Positions 7,970 to 16,477 of a stretch of 64,000 nucleotides of DNA are shown piece by piece; within the stretch, counting starts at the first letter, position 1; every line of letters starts with the position of its first letter. This stretch comes from Kribbella voronezhensis (GTDB lineage Bacteria; Actinomycetota; Actinomycetes; Propionibacteriales; Kribbellaceae), in the NCBI RefSeq assembly GCF_004365175.1, contig NZ_SOCE01000001.1:359154-423153 (forward strand), read 5' to 3'. Position numbers and translations under genes: made by a program. A model generated the notes under the pieces. That model had not been told where the DNA came from. It was given only the letters and a program-made list of their open reading frames with translations, and did not search any database.

Positions 7970-9198
7970 GCCTGTGTGATCTCCTGGCGCTGGTCGGTGG
8001 CGGCGGTCAGTTCACGGGCCCTGGTCCGCGCCCAGGTGTCCGCGGCGAGCACGTCGTCGATGGATAGTTCCTCGTACGAGGGTACGTCGTGTTCGGTCAC
8101 AATCCGGGCCACGGTGTCGACGATCCCCAGGAACGGCAGCCGCCCCTCGCGGAACGCCTCCACACAGACTTCGTTGGCAGCATTCAGTACTGCGGGCGCC
8201 GTGCCGCCGCGCTCCCCCGCCTCCCGCGCCAACTGCACGGCCGGGAACGCCTCGTCGTCGAGCGGCTCGAACTCCCAGCTGGCCGCCGTGGTCCAGTCGC
8301 AGGACGGCGCCGCGTCCGGAATCCGGTCGGGCCAGCCGAGAGCGAGCGCGATCGGCAACCGCATATCGGGCGGTGAGGCCTGGACCACGGTCGAGCCGTC
8401 GATGAACTCGACCATCGAGTGCACGATCGACTGCGGGTGCACCACCACGTCGATCCGGTCCATCGGCAGTCCGTAGAGCAGGTGGGCCTCGATCACTTCC
8501 AGGCCCTTGTTGACCAGGTTGGCCGAGTTGATGGTGATCACCGGCCCCATGTCCCAGGTCGGGTGGTTGAGCGCCTGCTCGGGTGTGACGTCGGCCATCT
8601 CGGCCCGCGACCGGCCGCGGAACGGCCCACCGCTCGCGGTCACCAGCAACCGGCGTACCTCGTCAGCTGTGCCGCTGCGCAGGCACTGGGCGATCGCGCT
8701 GTGCTCGGAGTCGACCGGCACGATCTGGCCCGGCTTGACCCGCTTGACCACCAGCGGGCCGCCGATGACCAGCGACTCCTTGTTGGCGAGCGCCAGCGTC
8801 GTACCGGCGTCCAGGGCGGCCAGTGTCGGCCGTAGCCCGACCGAGCCGGTGATGCCGTTCAGTACGACGTCGCATGCCATCCCGGCGAGCTCGGTGGAGG
8901 CGTCCGGCCCCGTGACGATCTTGGGAATCCGGAACTCGCCCTGCGCGTAACCGCGGCGCTGCGCCTCGGCGTAGAAGGCCAGTTGGAGGTCCTGTGCGAC
9001 CGTCGCCTTCGCGACGCCGACCACCTCGACCTCGAACTCCAGCGCCTGCCGCGCGAGCAACCCGACGTTGTCACCGCCCGCCGAGATGGCCAGCACCCGG
9101 AATCTCTCGCGGTTGCGGCCGATCAGCTCGAGTGCCTGGGTCCCGACCGAGCCGGTCGAGCCGAGGATGACGACGGTACGCGGATTCACGTCGGCCAT
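7966..9198 (-). CDS. dxr: 1-deoxy-D-xylulose 5-phosphate reductoisomerase
   Basis: 410 residues. It makes 2-C-methyl-D-erythritol 4-phosphate from DXP with NADPH, the committed step of the MEP pathway. The NADPH site is [19 protein letters not shown] at the N-terminus; [10 protein letters not shown] and [13 protein letters not shown] carry metal and substrate residues; SGGPFRG and the C-terminal helical domain complete the enzyme. First gene of dxr-rseP-ispG-nucleosidase. The start is ATG; no strong ribosome site is visible. Confidence 0.97.
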   Translation of the reverse strand: MADVNPRTVVILGSTGSVGTQALELIGRNRERFRVLAISAGGDNVGLLARQALEFEVEVVGVAKATVAQDLQLAFYAEAQRRGYAQGEFRIPKIVTGPDASTELAGMACDVVLNGITGSVGLRPTLAALDAGTTLALANKESLVIGGPLVVKRVKPGQIVPVDSEHSAIAQCLRSGTADEVRRLLVTASGGPFRGRSRAEMADVTPEQALNHPTWDMGPVITINSANLVNKGLEVIEAHLLYGLPMDRIDVVVHPQSIVHSMVEFIDGSTVVQASPPDMRLPIALALGWPDRIPDAAPSCDWTTAASWEFEPLDDEAFPAVQLAREAGERGGTAPAVLNAANEVCVEAFREGRLPFLGIVDTVARIVTEHDVPSYEELSIDDVLAADTWARTRARELTAATDQRQEITQA

Positions 9199-9258
9199 TG
9201 TCCCAGGTCACCGGTGGTCGCGGCGATTCGCCGTACTGCGACTGCCTGCTGGCGGCGC

Positions 9259-9264
9259 TACCTT
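9259..9264 (+). promoter_or_regulatory. -10 element of a leaderless promoter
   Basis: TACCTT, then 7 bases, then ATG at 9272. It supports this start over the longer upstream reading frame. Confidence 0.5.
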
Positions 9265-9271
9265 TGCTCCC

Positions 9272-9850
9272 ATGAGTTTGGAGCAGCCGCCGCCCGAGCA
9301 CCGGGCCTCTGACCACGATCGCGAACGGGCCGCCTCGGTGGTGCAGGAAGCGCACAGCGACGGCCGGCTCGATTTCGAGGAGCTGGACGAGCGGCTGACC
9401 CAGATCTACTCCGCCAAGACCCAGTTGGAGCTGCGGACGGCGACGGCCGACCTGGTCCCGCTCCCGCACGGCAGCAACTCGGCCGAGTTGGTGATCCGCG
9501 GGAAGCACAGCGCGCAGAAGCGCGAGGGCGCATGGCAGGTGCCCGAGCGGGTGGTCGCGGTCGGCGAACACTCCTCGATCCGGCTGGACTTCACCGACGC
9601 GGTGGTCCGTTGGCGCGAGATTCACGTGGACGCGCGGATCAAGCACAGCTCGGTGGTGATGATCGTGCCGCCGGGCTGGAGCATCACCATGGACGAGATC
9701 GACATGGTGCACGGCACTGCCTCGAACAAGGCTGGTGCGCCGGCGCCCGGGGGCGTCCGGCTTCGGGTGACCGGCGAGGCCCGCCACGGCAGCATCGTCG
9801 TACGGCATCCCCGCAAGCGGCGCTGGTGGTGGCCCTGGTACCGCAAGTAG
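9272..9850 (+). CDS. DUF1707-domain protein
   Basis: 192 residues. The N-terminal domain (about 9-65: ASDHDRERAASVVQEAHSDG, LDFEELDERL) is DUF1707, common in actinobacteria. A second beta-rich region follows (VVAVGEHSSIRLDFTDAVV, VMIVPPGWSITMDEIDMVHG), resembling the cell-wall-active antibiotic response C-terminal fold often attached to it. The tail RKRRWWWPWYRK is basic and aromatic and may touch the membrane; there is no clear transmembrane helix. Function of the family is unknown. The start is set by a leaderless -10. Confidence 0.8.
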   Translation: MSLEQPPPEHRASDHDRERAASVVQEAHSDGRLDFEELDERLTQIYSAKTQLELRTATADLVPLPHGSNSAELVIRGKHSAQKREGAWQVPERVVAVGEHSSIRLDFTDAVVRWREIHVDARIKHSSVVMIVPPGWSITMDEIDMVHGTASNKAGAPAPGGVRLRVTGEARHGSIVVRHPRKRRWWWPWYRK

Positions 9851-9910
9851 CGGTGAGCAGTGCCACACAGGCTTGTGGATATCTGAAAGCACGGCCCGGC
9901 CGGATGCGGC

Positions 9911-9916
9911 TAGCGT
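9911..9916 (+). promoter_or_regulatory. -10 element of a leaderless promoter
   Basis: TAGCGT, 6 bases, then the ATG of the acyl-CoA dehydrogenase gene. Confidence 0.5.
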
Positions 9917-9922
9917 GACGTC

Positions 9923-11086
9923 ATGACCGTTTCCCTGGACCTCGTCGACGTCGACTCGCTGCTGACCTCCGAAGAGCTCGACATCCGGGCCACCGCGCGC
10001 AGGTTCGCCGACGAACGGTTACGGCCGCAACTGCCCGAGTGGTTCGAGTCCGCGACGATTCCGGCGCGCGAGCTGGCCAAGGAGCTCGGGTCGCTCGGGT
10101 TTCTCGGGATGCACCTGACGGGGTACGGGTGTGCCGGTGTCGGACCGGTCGCCTATGGGCTCGCCTGCCTGGAGATCGAGGCGGCCGATTCGGGGATGCG
10201 GTCGCTGGTGTCGGTGCAGGGGTCGCTCGCGATGTACGCGATCTGGAAGTACGGCAGCGAGGAGCAGAAGAGCGAGTGGCTGCCGCGGATGGCGGCCGGC
10301 GAGGCGATCGGCTGCTTCGGGCTGACCGAGCCGGACTTCGGGTCGAACCCGGCGGGGATGCGGACCAATGCCCGGCGCGACGGGGACGACTGGGTGCTGA
10401 ACGGCTCGAAGATGTGGATCACCAACGGCTCGGTGGCCGACGTCGCGGTGGTGTGGGCGCGCGCCGAGGACGGGGTGCGCGGATTCGTCGTACCGACTGA
10501 CACGGATGGGTTCTCGGCGCCGGAGATCACCCGGAAGATGTCGCTGCGGGCTTCGGTGACGTCCGAGTTGGTGCTGGCGGACGTGCGGCTGCCGGCGTCC
10601 GCGATGTTGCCGGAAGCGCGCGGGTTGTCGGGCCCACTCGGCTGCCTGAACGAGGCCCGGTTCGGGATCATCTTCGGCGCGATGGGTGCCGCGCGGGACT
10701 GCCTGGAGACGGCGCTGGACTATGCGGCCGAGCGGCAGGTGTTCGACAAGCCGCTGTCGGCGTACCAGCTGACCCAGGCGAAGTTCGCCGACATGAGCGT
10801 CGAGCTGAACAAGGGCATCCTGCTCGCGGTCCACCTCGGCCGGCTGAAGGAGAAGGGCTCGCTGCGACCGGAGCAGGTCAGCGTCGGCAAGCTCAACAAC
10901 GTCCGCGAGGCGATCGCCATCGCGCGCGAGTGCCGCACGATCCTCGCCGCCAACGGCATCAGCGGCGAGTACCCGATCATGCGGCACGCGAACAACCTCG
11001 AATCCGTCCTCACCTACGAAGGCACCTCCGAGGTCCACCAACTCGTGATCGGCCAGGCCCTGACCGGCCAGGCCGCCTTCCGCTGA
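9923..11086 (+). CDS. acyl-CoA dehydrogenase, glutaryl-CoA dehydrogenase-like
   Basis: 387 residues. CFGLTEPDFGSNPAGMRTNA is the FAD-binding signature in the form typical of glutaryl-CoA dehydrogenase, and LTYEGTSEVHQLVIGQALTG holds the catalytic glutamate. WVLNGSKMWITNGSVADVAV is the second family signature. The enzyme would oxidise and probably decarboxylate glutaryl-CoA to crotonyl-CoA in lysine or tryptophan breakdown, passing electrons to ETF. No other genes of that pathway are next to it, so the substrate rests on the signature alone. The following kinase-like gene starts 4 bases after the stop. Confidence 0.88.
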   Translation: MTVSLDLVDVDSLLTSEELDIRATARRFADERLRPQLPEWFESATIPARELAKELGSLGFLGMHLTGYGCAGVGPVAYGLACLEIEAADSGMRSLVSVQGSLAMYAIWKYGSEEQKSEWLPRMAAGEAIGCFGLTEPDFGSNPAGMRTNARRDGDDWVLNGSKMWITNGSVADVAVVWARAEDGVRGFVVPTDTDGFSAPEITRKMSLRASVTSELVLADVRLPASAMLPEARGLSGPLGCLNEARFGIIFGAMGAARDCLETALDYAAERQVFDKPLSAYQLTQAKFADMSVELNKGILLAVHLGRLKEKGSLRPEQVSVGKLNNVREAIAIARECRTILAANGISGEYPIMRHANNLESVLTYEGTSEVHQLVIGQALTGQAAFR

Positions 11087-11090
11087 CGCC

Positions 11091-12047
11091 GTGCTCGTCG
11101 AACCGCCGGTCGACCGGAGCACGCTGACCGACGCCGTCCTCCAGTACTACGGGCTCACGGTCTCGTCGCTGGAGTACGTCCCGGTCGGTTGGGCCACGGC
11201 GGGCTATTCGCTGTGGGCCGACGGTTCGCAGTACTTCCTCAAGCTCTGGCCTGATCGCGGGCGAGCGACCGGCGCTTTGGAGCGCTTGCCTTTTGTGCAA
11301 GCGCTGCACGCTCATGGGCTGCGGGTGCCCTATCCGTTGGCGACGAAGACAGATGAACTGTGGGTAGAGGTCCCGGCGGGAGTGATCGCGTTGTTCCCGT
11401 TCCTCGCCGGCGAGATCCTGCCGGATTGGCCGGTCTGGCCGCCCGCTGTGCTGACGGAGATCGGCAGGACCGTCGGGCAGCTGCATTCGATCCCGCTCGA
11501 GTTGCCGTTCCGCGAGGAGTTCGAGGTGAGAACGCGCGAGCAACTCCGCCCGTACTACGGCAGCGAGGTGCTCCGGCCGTACGAGACCGAGTTGGCAGCT
11601 CAGCTGGATCGGCTGGACGAGTTGCAGGCTGTAGCGCGTGCCGTCCCGAGTCGGGTCGTGGTGAGCCACACCGACCTCTACGGCAACAACATGCTGGCCG
11701 ACGGCGATGGACAGCTCAGCGTGCTCGACTGGGACGACATGCTGCTCGCGCCGCCGGAGTACGACCTGTCCTTGCTGCTGCACGGCGTACAGCCGATGGA
11801 CGCCAGCGCGCTGCTGACGGTGCTCGAGGTTTATCCGATCCGGCCTCTGCGACTGGAGTTGTTCGCGTTCTTCCTGCTGAGGCGGGCGTTGAACGATTTC
11901 ACCGCACGCGTGGTCGTGCTGGCCGACCGTGAACTGAGTGCTGCGGCGGCCGCCGACGCTCGCGAGGGACTGGAGCTGTGGGGTGCGGAGCAGTGGCGCC
12001 ACCTCGATCGCCTTCTCGACCTCATCCGGGCACCCCTGGCGGGGTAG
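11091..12047 (+). CDS. aminoglycoside phosphotransferase-family (APH) kinase-like protein
   Basis: 318 residues. VVSHTDLYGNNMLADGDGQL is the catalytic loop (HxDxxxxN) and VLDWDDMLLAPPEYDLSLLL the metal-binding segment of the APH/choline-kinase fold; the N-lobe lysine is in YFLKLWPDRG. Most chromosomal members phosphorylate small metabolites rather than antibiotics. GTG start 4 bases after the dehydrogenase stop suggests one operon. Substrate unknown. Confidence 0.85.
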   Translation: MLVEPPVDRSTLTDAVLQYYGLTVSSLEYVPVGWATAGYSLWADGSQYFLKLWPDRGRATGALERLPFVQALHAHGLRVPYPLATKTDELWVEVPAGVIALFPFLAGEILPDWPVWPPAVLTEIGRTVGQLHSIPLELPFREEFEVRTREQLRPYYGSEVLRPYETELAAQLDRLDELQAVARAVPSRVVVSHTDLYGNNMLADGDGQLSVLDWDDMLLAPPEYDLSLLLHGVQPMDASALLTVLEVYPIRPLRLELFAFFLLRRALNDFTARVVVLADRELSAAAAADAREGLELWGAEQWRHLDRLLDLIRAPLAG

Positions 12048-12050
12048 GTT
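12045..12050 (+). promoter_or_regulatory. -10 element of a leaderless promoter
   Basis: TAGGTT overlaps the stop codon of the upstream kinase gene; 6 bases later is the GTG of the metallopeptidase gene. Confidence 0.45.
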
Positions 12051-12056
12051 CTGCGC

Positions 12057-12974
12057 GTGACCGAACGGTTGGGGACGAAGTTGCTCGGGGTAGGCGCTGT
12101 TCTGGCCCTCCTCGTGGGCGGTGGCGCGGTGGCGCTCCGACGTACTGGAACGACCAACGCGACGTGGACCGCGGTGAGAGCTACGCCCACCCCTGCCGCC
12201 ACTCCCTCAGCGGCGGTCAGTCCTGGAGCCACCACTACCACGACTCCGGCTGAACAGCCGCTTGCCGCCTCGAACCGGGCGGTGATGCAGAACGCGCTCT
12301 ACCGAGTCGGTCAGCTGCCGGCGTCGCATTGCAAGGAGCCGGCCGCGAGACCTACTTCGGTCGCTCAGGTCAAGGCCTACTACACCGAGTCCATCCGGTG
12401 CCTGGATCGGGCCTGGGCACCCGTCATCCGCAAGGCCGGCTTCACGTTCTGGTCGCCCCGGCTGGAGGTGCTGGCTCCCGGCCAGGTCCGGACGCAGTGC
12501 GCCATCAGCGACTCAGGTGCCTACTGCAACGGCGTCATCTCGATGCGGGCGGACTTCGACCTGACGAACCAGCGTCGCTACGACCGGCTCTGGACGCGGA
12601 CGACGATGGCGTTCCTGATCGCGCACGAGTACGGCCACCACATCCAGCGGCTGACCGGGATCATGGCCGCGTCGGACACGCGGGCGAACTATGCCAACGG
12701 CACCGACGCGAGACTGACCGAGAGCAGGCGGCTGGAACTGCAGGCCTCCTGTTTCAGTGGCGTCTACCTCGGCGCCGACCGCCGGTACTTCCCGGCCACC
12801 GGCGCCTGGCTGAAGAAATGGCTCTGGACGGTCGCGCATCGCGGCGACGAATGGAACCCGGAACGCTCGCACGGCAACAAGACCAGTCACAGCCGCTGGT
12901 CCCGGCGGGGCCTGAGCTCTGCCAGTCCGGCGTCCTGCAACACGTTCACCGCCGCCCCGGCGGCCATCGCCTGA
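12057..12974 (+). CDS. exported neutral zinc metallopeptidase (YpfJ-like)
   Basis: 305 residues. An N-terminal helix (LLGVGAVLALLVGGGAVAL) anchors or exports the protein, then a Thr/Pro/Ala-rich linker (about 35-70). The zinc motif is MAFLIAHEYGHHIQRLTG, and a downstream LELQASCFSGVYLGA carries the likely third ligand, as in the putative neutral zinc metallopeptidase family. Start GTG chosen because of the leaderless -10 directly upstream. Substrate not known. Confidence 0.85.
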   Translation: MTERLGTKLLGVGAVLALLVGGGAVALRRTGTTNATWTAVRATPTPAATPSAAVSPGATTTTTPAEQPLAASNRAVMQNALYRVGQLPASHCKEPAARPTSVAQVKAYYTESIRCLDRAWAPVIRKAGFTFWSPRLEVLAPGQVRTQCAISDSGAYCNGVISMRADFDLTNQRRYDRLWTRTTMAFLIAHEYGHHIQRLTGIMAASDTRANYANGTDARLTESRRLELQASCFSGVYLGADRRYFPATGAWLKKWLWTVAHRGDEWNPERSHGNKTSHSRWSRRGLSSASPASCNTFTAAPAAIA

Positions 12975-13080
12975 GCAGACGATTGCGCATGACAAGCGTT
13001 TGATTGGGTACTGAGAGTTAGTGAGGATCAACACTTAGTCACTTGTGATCGGTGCCGCCCTGCCGGGGTAGGGAGCAGAG

Positions 13081-13380
13081 ATGCGAATCAACGTCGGGAT
13101 CCTGCTGATGGCGGCCGGTGCGATCCTCGCCTTCGCTGTCCGGGACGGCTCCGGCCCGGTGGACCTGACCGTGGTCGGCATCGTCATCATGCTGGGCGGG
13201 GCCGCCGGGCTCTGGTTCTCCTACCGGGTGGCGAACCAGCGGGAGCAGGAAGAGATCACGCTGATCAAGCCGGGGATCGAGGAGCAGTACGACACGACTC
13301 CGCACGAGTACGTCATCGAGGAACAGATCGACGTCACCCCGGTCGAGTACCAACCCGGCCACTCCCCCGAGCAGGCGTAG
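13081..13380 (+). CDS. DUF6458-like small membrane protein
   Basis: 99 residues with two hydrophobic helices (VGILLMAAGAILAFAV and LTVVGIVIMLGGAAGLWFSY) and a charged tail with an EYVIEEQIDVTPVEY pattern. This matches the small actinobacterial DUF6458 proteins as I remember them; no function is known. It converges on the TetR gene with 6 bases between stops. Confidence 0.7.
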   Translation: MRINVGILLMAAGAILAFAVRDGSGPVDLTVVGIVIMLGGAAGLWFSYRVANQREQEEITLIKPGIEEQYDTTPHEYVIEEQIDVTPVEYQPGHSPEQA

Positions 13381-13386
13381 TACCAG

Positions 13387-14127
13387 CTAAGCCTTCTGCG
13401 CGATCAGCACGTCGATGCCGTCCAGGATCCGGTCGAGGCCGAAGCTCACGTCGGCCTCGTGGATCTCGTCGGAGTACTGGCCGCCGGCCATCAGCGCAGC
13501 CAGGGTCGAGTAGCCGAGTTCGTTCAGCCGCGGCTGGAGGAATCGCGCCACAGCCGCCGGCTGGACGTCGGTCGTGGCGCTGTCACGTACGTCGCGGCGC
13601 GCACTGGCAATCCGCCGGGCATAACCGTCCAGCAGCAACGCGCACGACAGGCTTTCGCTGGGACTCAGCCTGGCACCGGTCAGCACCTTGAGGATCGCCT
13701 CTGCCCAGCCGAGCAGGTTCGGCGTCATGGGCGCTCCCCGGATGGGGAGATCGCAGAGCCACGGGTGGACGTCGCACCGATCCACCATCGCCTGCGTCCA
13801 GGCGGTCGCCGCGGATCGCCAGTCTTTCGCGTCGACGTCGGGCGCCGGGCCCCATGCCGCGTCAGCGAGGAGGACCAGCAACTCGTCGCGTGATCTGACG
13901 TACCGGTAGATCGCGTTGGCGGTCAGCCCGAGCTTCTGGGCGATCTTGGGCATCGACAAGGCGGCGAACCCGTCGGCATCGGCCAGCTCCAGCGCCGCCT
14001 CGACGATCTGCTCGACGCTCTGGGTCGGCTTCCGGCCCAGCTTGTTCGACTTGGCCGGCAGGCCCCACGCCAGCACGAGCCCCGGCGGCAGGTGCGCATC
14101 GTCGGTCGACAGCATCACGCTCATCAC
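13387..14127 (-). CDS. TetR-family regulator divergent from the esterase gene
   Basis: 246 residues. The HTH region (about 36-80) reads IVEAALELADADGFAALSMP, IAQKLGLTANAIYRYVRSRD, a standard TetR DNA-binding domain; the C-terminal part is the ligand and dimer domain. About 30 residues precede the HTH, so internal ATGs at the third or fifth codon are possible starts. A large dyad lies in the shared promoter region, so the protein most likely represses itself and the esterase. Ligand unknown. Confidence 0.88.
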   Translation of the reverse strand: MMSVMLSTDDAHLPPGLVLAWGLPAKSNKLGRKPTQSVEQIVEAALELADADGFAALSMPKIAQKLGLTANAIYRYVRSRDELLVLLADAAWGPAPDVDAKDWRSAATAWTQAMVDRCDVHPWLCDLPIRGAPMTPNLLGWAEAILKVLTGARLSPSESLSCALLLDGYARRIASARRDVRDSATTDVQPAAVARFLQPRLNELGYSTLAALMAGGQYSDEIHEADVSFGLDRILDGIDVLIAQKA

Positions 14128-14145
14128 CCCTCGCGAACTCGGCGG

Positions 14146-14195
14146 TTGACTTCGTGTGTACCTTACACTTTATATTAGTGTGACCCACACACGAA
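14146..14195 (+). promoter_or_regulatory. esterase promoter and TetR dyad operator
   Basis: A 45-bp dyad is centred at 14173: outer arms TTCGTGTGT and ACACACGAA (14151-14159, 14187-14195), inner arms ACACT and AGTGT. TTGACT (14146-14151) with TATATT (14171-14176) forms a promoter toward the esterase; the dyad covers the spacer and -10. This AT-rich patch stands out in a GC-rich genome. Confidence 0.75.
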
Positions 14196-14223
14196 TGCGA
14201 CGACCGAGGATGCGAGCACTCCC

Positions 14224-15912
14224 ATGCGACAGCAGAATCACCGCGACAGAACGCGGCACCGCCTTCCCCGCCGACTCGGAGTGCTGCTCCTTGCGGCTTT
14301 GGTCTCGGCCTCGGCGGCGGCCTGCGGAGGAGCAGCACTCCGAGTCGGCGGGACGAACAGCCGCAGTACGACGGAAACTCCGCCGGACACCGTGGTCTCG
14401 ACGGACACCGGCGCGGTGCGCGGCAAGCTCACCGCGGATGCCCGGCTCTTCCAAGGCATTCCCTATGCCGCGCCGCCGGTCGGCAAGCTTCGCTGGGCCT
14501 CGCCGCAACGGGCCGCGTCCTGGCGTGGCATCCGGGACGCCACCAAGCCCGGGAATCGCTGCGCCCAGAACGCCGGGCTGATCGACGAGGCCAGTAACAC
14601 CGAGGACTGTCTCTATCTCAACGTCGCCACGCCACGCCACAGCAGCCCACCCAAACTGCCGGTCATGGTGTGGATCCACGGCAACGGCTTCATCAACGGA
14701 GCCGGCAGCCTGTACGACGCGCAGCAGTTGGCGAACAGCGGGCAGGTCATCGTGGTCAGCCCCAACTACCGACTGGGCATCTTCGGCTTCCTCGCCCACC
14801 CAGCGCTGGACCACGGCCAAGCGCGGCAACTCTCGGGGAACTTCGGTCTTGAGGACCAGCAGGCAGCGTTGCGATGGGTCCAGCGCAACGCAGCGGCGTT
14901 CGGCGGTGATCCGGGCAATGTGACGATCTTCGGCGAATCCGCCGGAGGCACCAGCGCGTGTTCCCATCTGGCCGCGCCGGGGTCCGCAGGCCTGTTCCAG
15001 AAGGCGATCCTGCAGAGCGCTGAATGCACTGGGCGGAACTGGTCGCCTGGACCGCCGACCTGGTTCCCGCTGCCACGGCCCGAGCGCGAGCAGCACGGCC
15101 TGGAGGTCGCCGCCAAGCTCGGTTGCTCCAAGCCCGCTGCGGCTGCAGCCGCTTCGGCAGCCGTTGCCGCTTGCCTGCGGGGCAAATCGACCGAGGAACT
15201 GGCCAAGTGGTCCGACGACGGGGTCGGTTCAGGACCCACCGTCGGCGGCGGCGTGCTGCCGCTCAGCCCGGATCGCGCCTTCGCAACCGGCCGCTACAAC
15301 CACGTACCGGTCATTCAGGGGACCACGCGGGACGAGCATCGCTTGTTCACCGCGGCGATCGAAACAGCGACCAAGCAGGTGACGACTCCGGCCAGCTATC
15401 GCGAAGAAGTACACACGCTGTTCAAGCCGGCAGACGCTGACCGGGTCCTCGCCCGCTACCCCGTCGGTCGGTTCCATTCCGCCGGTGAGGCCCTGTCGAC
15501 CGTCGTCACCGATTGGGCGTGGGGCTGCCCGGTGCTCGATCGAGATCGCGCACTCGCCAAGCAGACACCGCTTTATGCCTACGAGTTCGCCGACGAGACC
15601 GCTCCTTGGTTCGCCACGCTCCCGAAGCCCAACTTCCCGACCGGCGCGTTCCACGGCGCCGAACTGCAGTACCTCTTCAACGACGAGCAACTGCCGGGCC
15701 CGAGCACACCGGCGCAGAAGCAGCTCTCCACGACGATGATGCGCTACTGGACGCAGTTCGCACGCACCGGAAACCCGAACGGTCCGGGTCAACCGCAGTG
15801 GCAGCCGTTCCGGGACAAGGAGCACGTCCAGTCACTCGCCGCTCCCAGAATCACGTCGGCCGACCTGGCCCAGGAACACCAGTGCGCCTTCTGGACCTCA
15901 ATCGGTTCCTGA
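14224..15912 (+). CDS. type B carboxylesterase, lipoprotein
   Basis: 562 residues. A lipoprotein signal ends in ASAAAC (cysteine about residue 38), so it should be membrane-tethered outside the cell. FGGDPGNVTIFGESAGG carries the nucleophile serine (GESAGG), TRDEHRLF is near the acidic residue, and FHGAELQYLF holds the histidine, as in para-nitrobenzyl esterase and carboxylesterase type B enzymes. LNVATPRHSSPPKLPVMVWI and NYRLGIFGFL are further family motifs. The divergent TetR gene suggests induction by an ester or drug-like substrate. A perfect 25-bp inverted repeat lies within the signal-peptide codons. Confidence 0.9.
   Translation: MRQQNHRDRTRHRLPRRLGVLLLAALVSASAAACGGAALRVGGTNSRSTTETPPDTVVSTDTGAVRGKLTADARLFQGIPYAAPPVGKLRWASPQRAASWRGIRDATKPGNRCAQNAGLIDEASNTEDCLYLNVATPRHSSPPKLPVMVWIHGNGFINGAGSLYDAQQLANSGQVIVVSPNYRLGIFGFLAHPALDHGQARQLSGNFGLEDQQAALRWVQRNAAAFGGDPGNVTIFGESAGGTSACSHLAAPGSAGLFQKAILQSAECTGRNWSPGPPTWFPLPRPEREQHGLEVAAKLGCSKPAAAAAASAAVAACLRGKSTEELAKWSDDGVGSGPTVGGGVLPLSPDRAFATGRYNHVPVIQGTTRDEHRLFTAAIETATKQVTTPASYREEVHTLFKPADADRVLARYPVGRFHSAGEALSTVVTDWAWGCPVLDRDRALAKQTPLYAYEFADETAPWFATLPKPNFPTGAFHGAELQYLFNDEQLPGPSTPAQKQLSTTMMRYWTQFARTGNPNGPGQPQWQPFRDKEHVQSLAAPRITSADLAQEHQCAFWTSIGS
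14267..14352 (+). repeat. perfect 25-bp inverted repeat inside the esterase signal sequence
   Basis: Arms at 14267-14291 and 14328-14352 are exact reverse complements, separated by 36 bases. They fall in codons of the lipoprotein signal, 43 bases after the start codon, and would form a very stable mRNA hairpin or a cruciform. Confidence 0.9.
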
Positions 15913-15985
15913 CCGGCGTTAAGCCTGGCTGAACGAATGCGGCGCACACTGAGGATCGGCAACGATGCCGAAAGGGGTGGCGGGG

Positions 15986-16366
15986 ATGACCGATCGCAAT
16001 CGAGAACTGCTGGAGCGGTTGTGGCCGATGGACGGGCAGCTCGCGCTGTCCGCCGAGGCCGAGCACGAGTTGCGCACCGAGGGGTACGTGCTGGAGTTGC
16101 CACAGTCCGGCGAACGGATCGTCGGGCGGGACACGATGCGGTCGATGCAGCAGGAGTACCCGAACCCGCCGGCGATCGAGATCCAGCGCATCGTCGGCGC
16201 GGGCGACCACTTCGTCGTACTGGGCCGGTCGGACTACGGCGGCGACGTGTACTACGTCGCCAACATCGTCGAGTTCTCCGACGGCCGGATCGCCCGCGAG
16301 ACCCGCATCTACGGCTCACCCTTCGAGGCGCCGCAGTGGCGCACGAAGTACGCCGAACCTCGCTGA
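15986..16366 (+). CDS. SnoaL/NTF2-like small protein
   Basis: 126 residues from the ATG at 15986, chosen because AAAGGGG lies just upstream; an ATG seven codons earlier lies before this site. The pattern (LLERLWPMDGQLALSAEA, then ERIVGRDTMRSMQQEYPNPP, FSDGRIARETRIYGSPFEAP) is the cone-shaped SnoaL-like fold, used for small-molecule binding or isomerase-type reactions. Active residues cannot be assigned. Confidence 0.75.
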   Translation: MTDRNRELLERLWPMDGQLALSAEAEHELRTEGYVLELPQSGERIVGRDTMRSMQQEYPNPPAIEIQRIVGAGDHFVVLGRSDYGGDVYYVANIVEFSDGRIARETRIYGSPFEAPQWRTKYAEPR

Positions 16367-16390
16367 CTCGGGAGGAGTTGCCCGTCCGAC

Positions 16391-16464
16391 GTACTGGCTG
16401 AGGCGGGTCGCTGGTACGACGTACGTCGTACTGGCTGAGGCGGGTCGCCGGCACGACGGACGTC
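16391..16464. repeat. two 37-bp direct repeats with an 18-bp palindrome
   Basis: Two copies of a unit starting GTACTGGCTGAGGCGGGTCG (16391 and 16428) fill the gap between convergent genes. The junction holds a perfect palindrome GTACGACGTACGTCGTAC (16414-16431). A degenerate third copy may reach back to the SnoaL stop codon (CGCTGACTCGGG). Confidence 0.8.
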
Positions 16465-16477
16465 GTACCCGCTCCGG

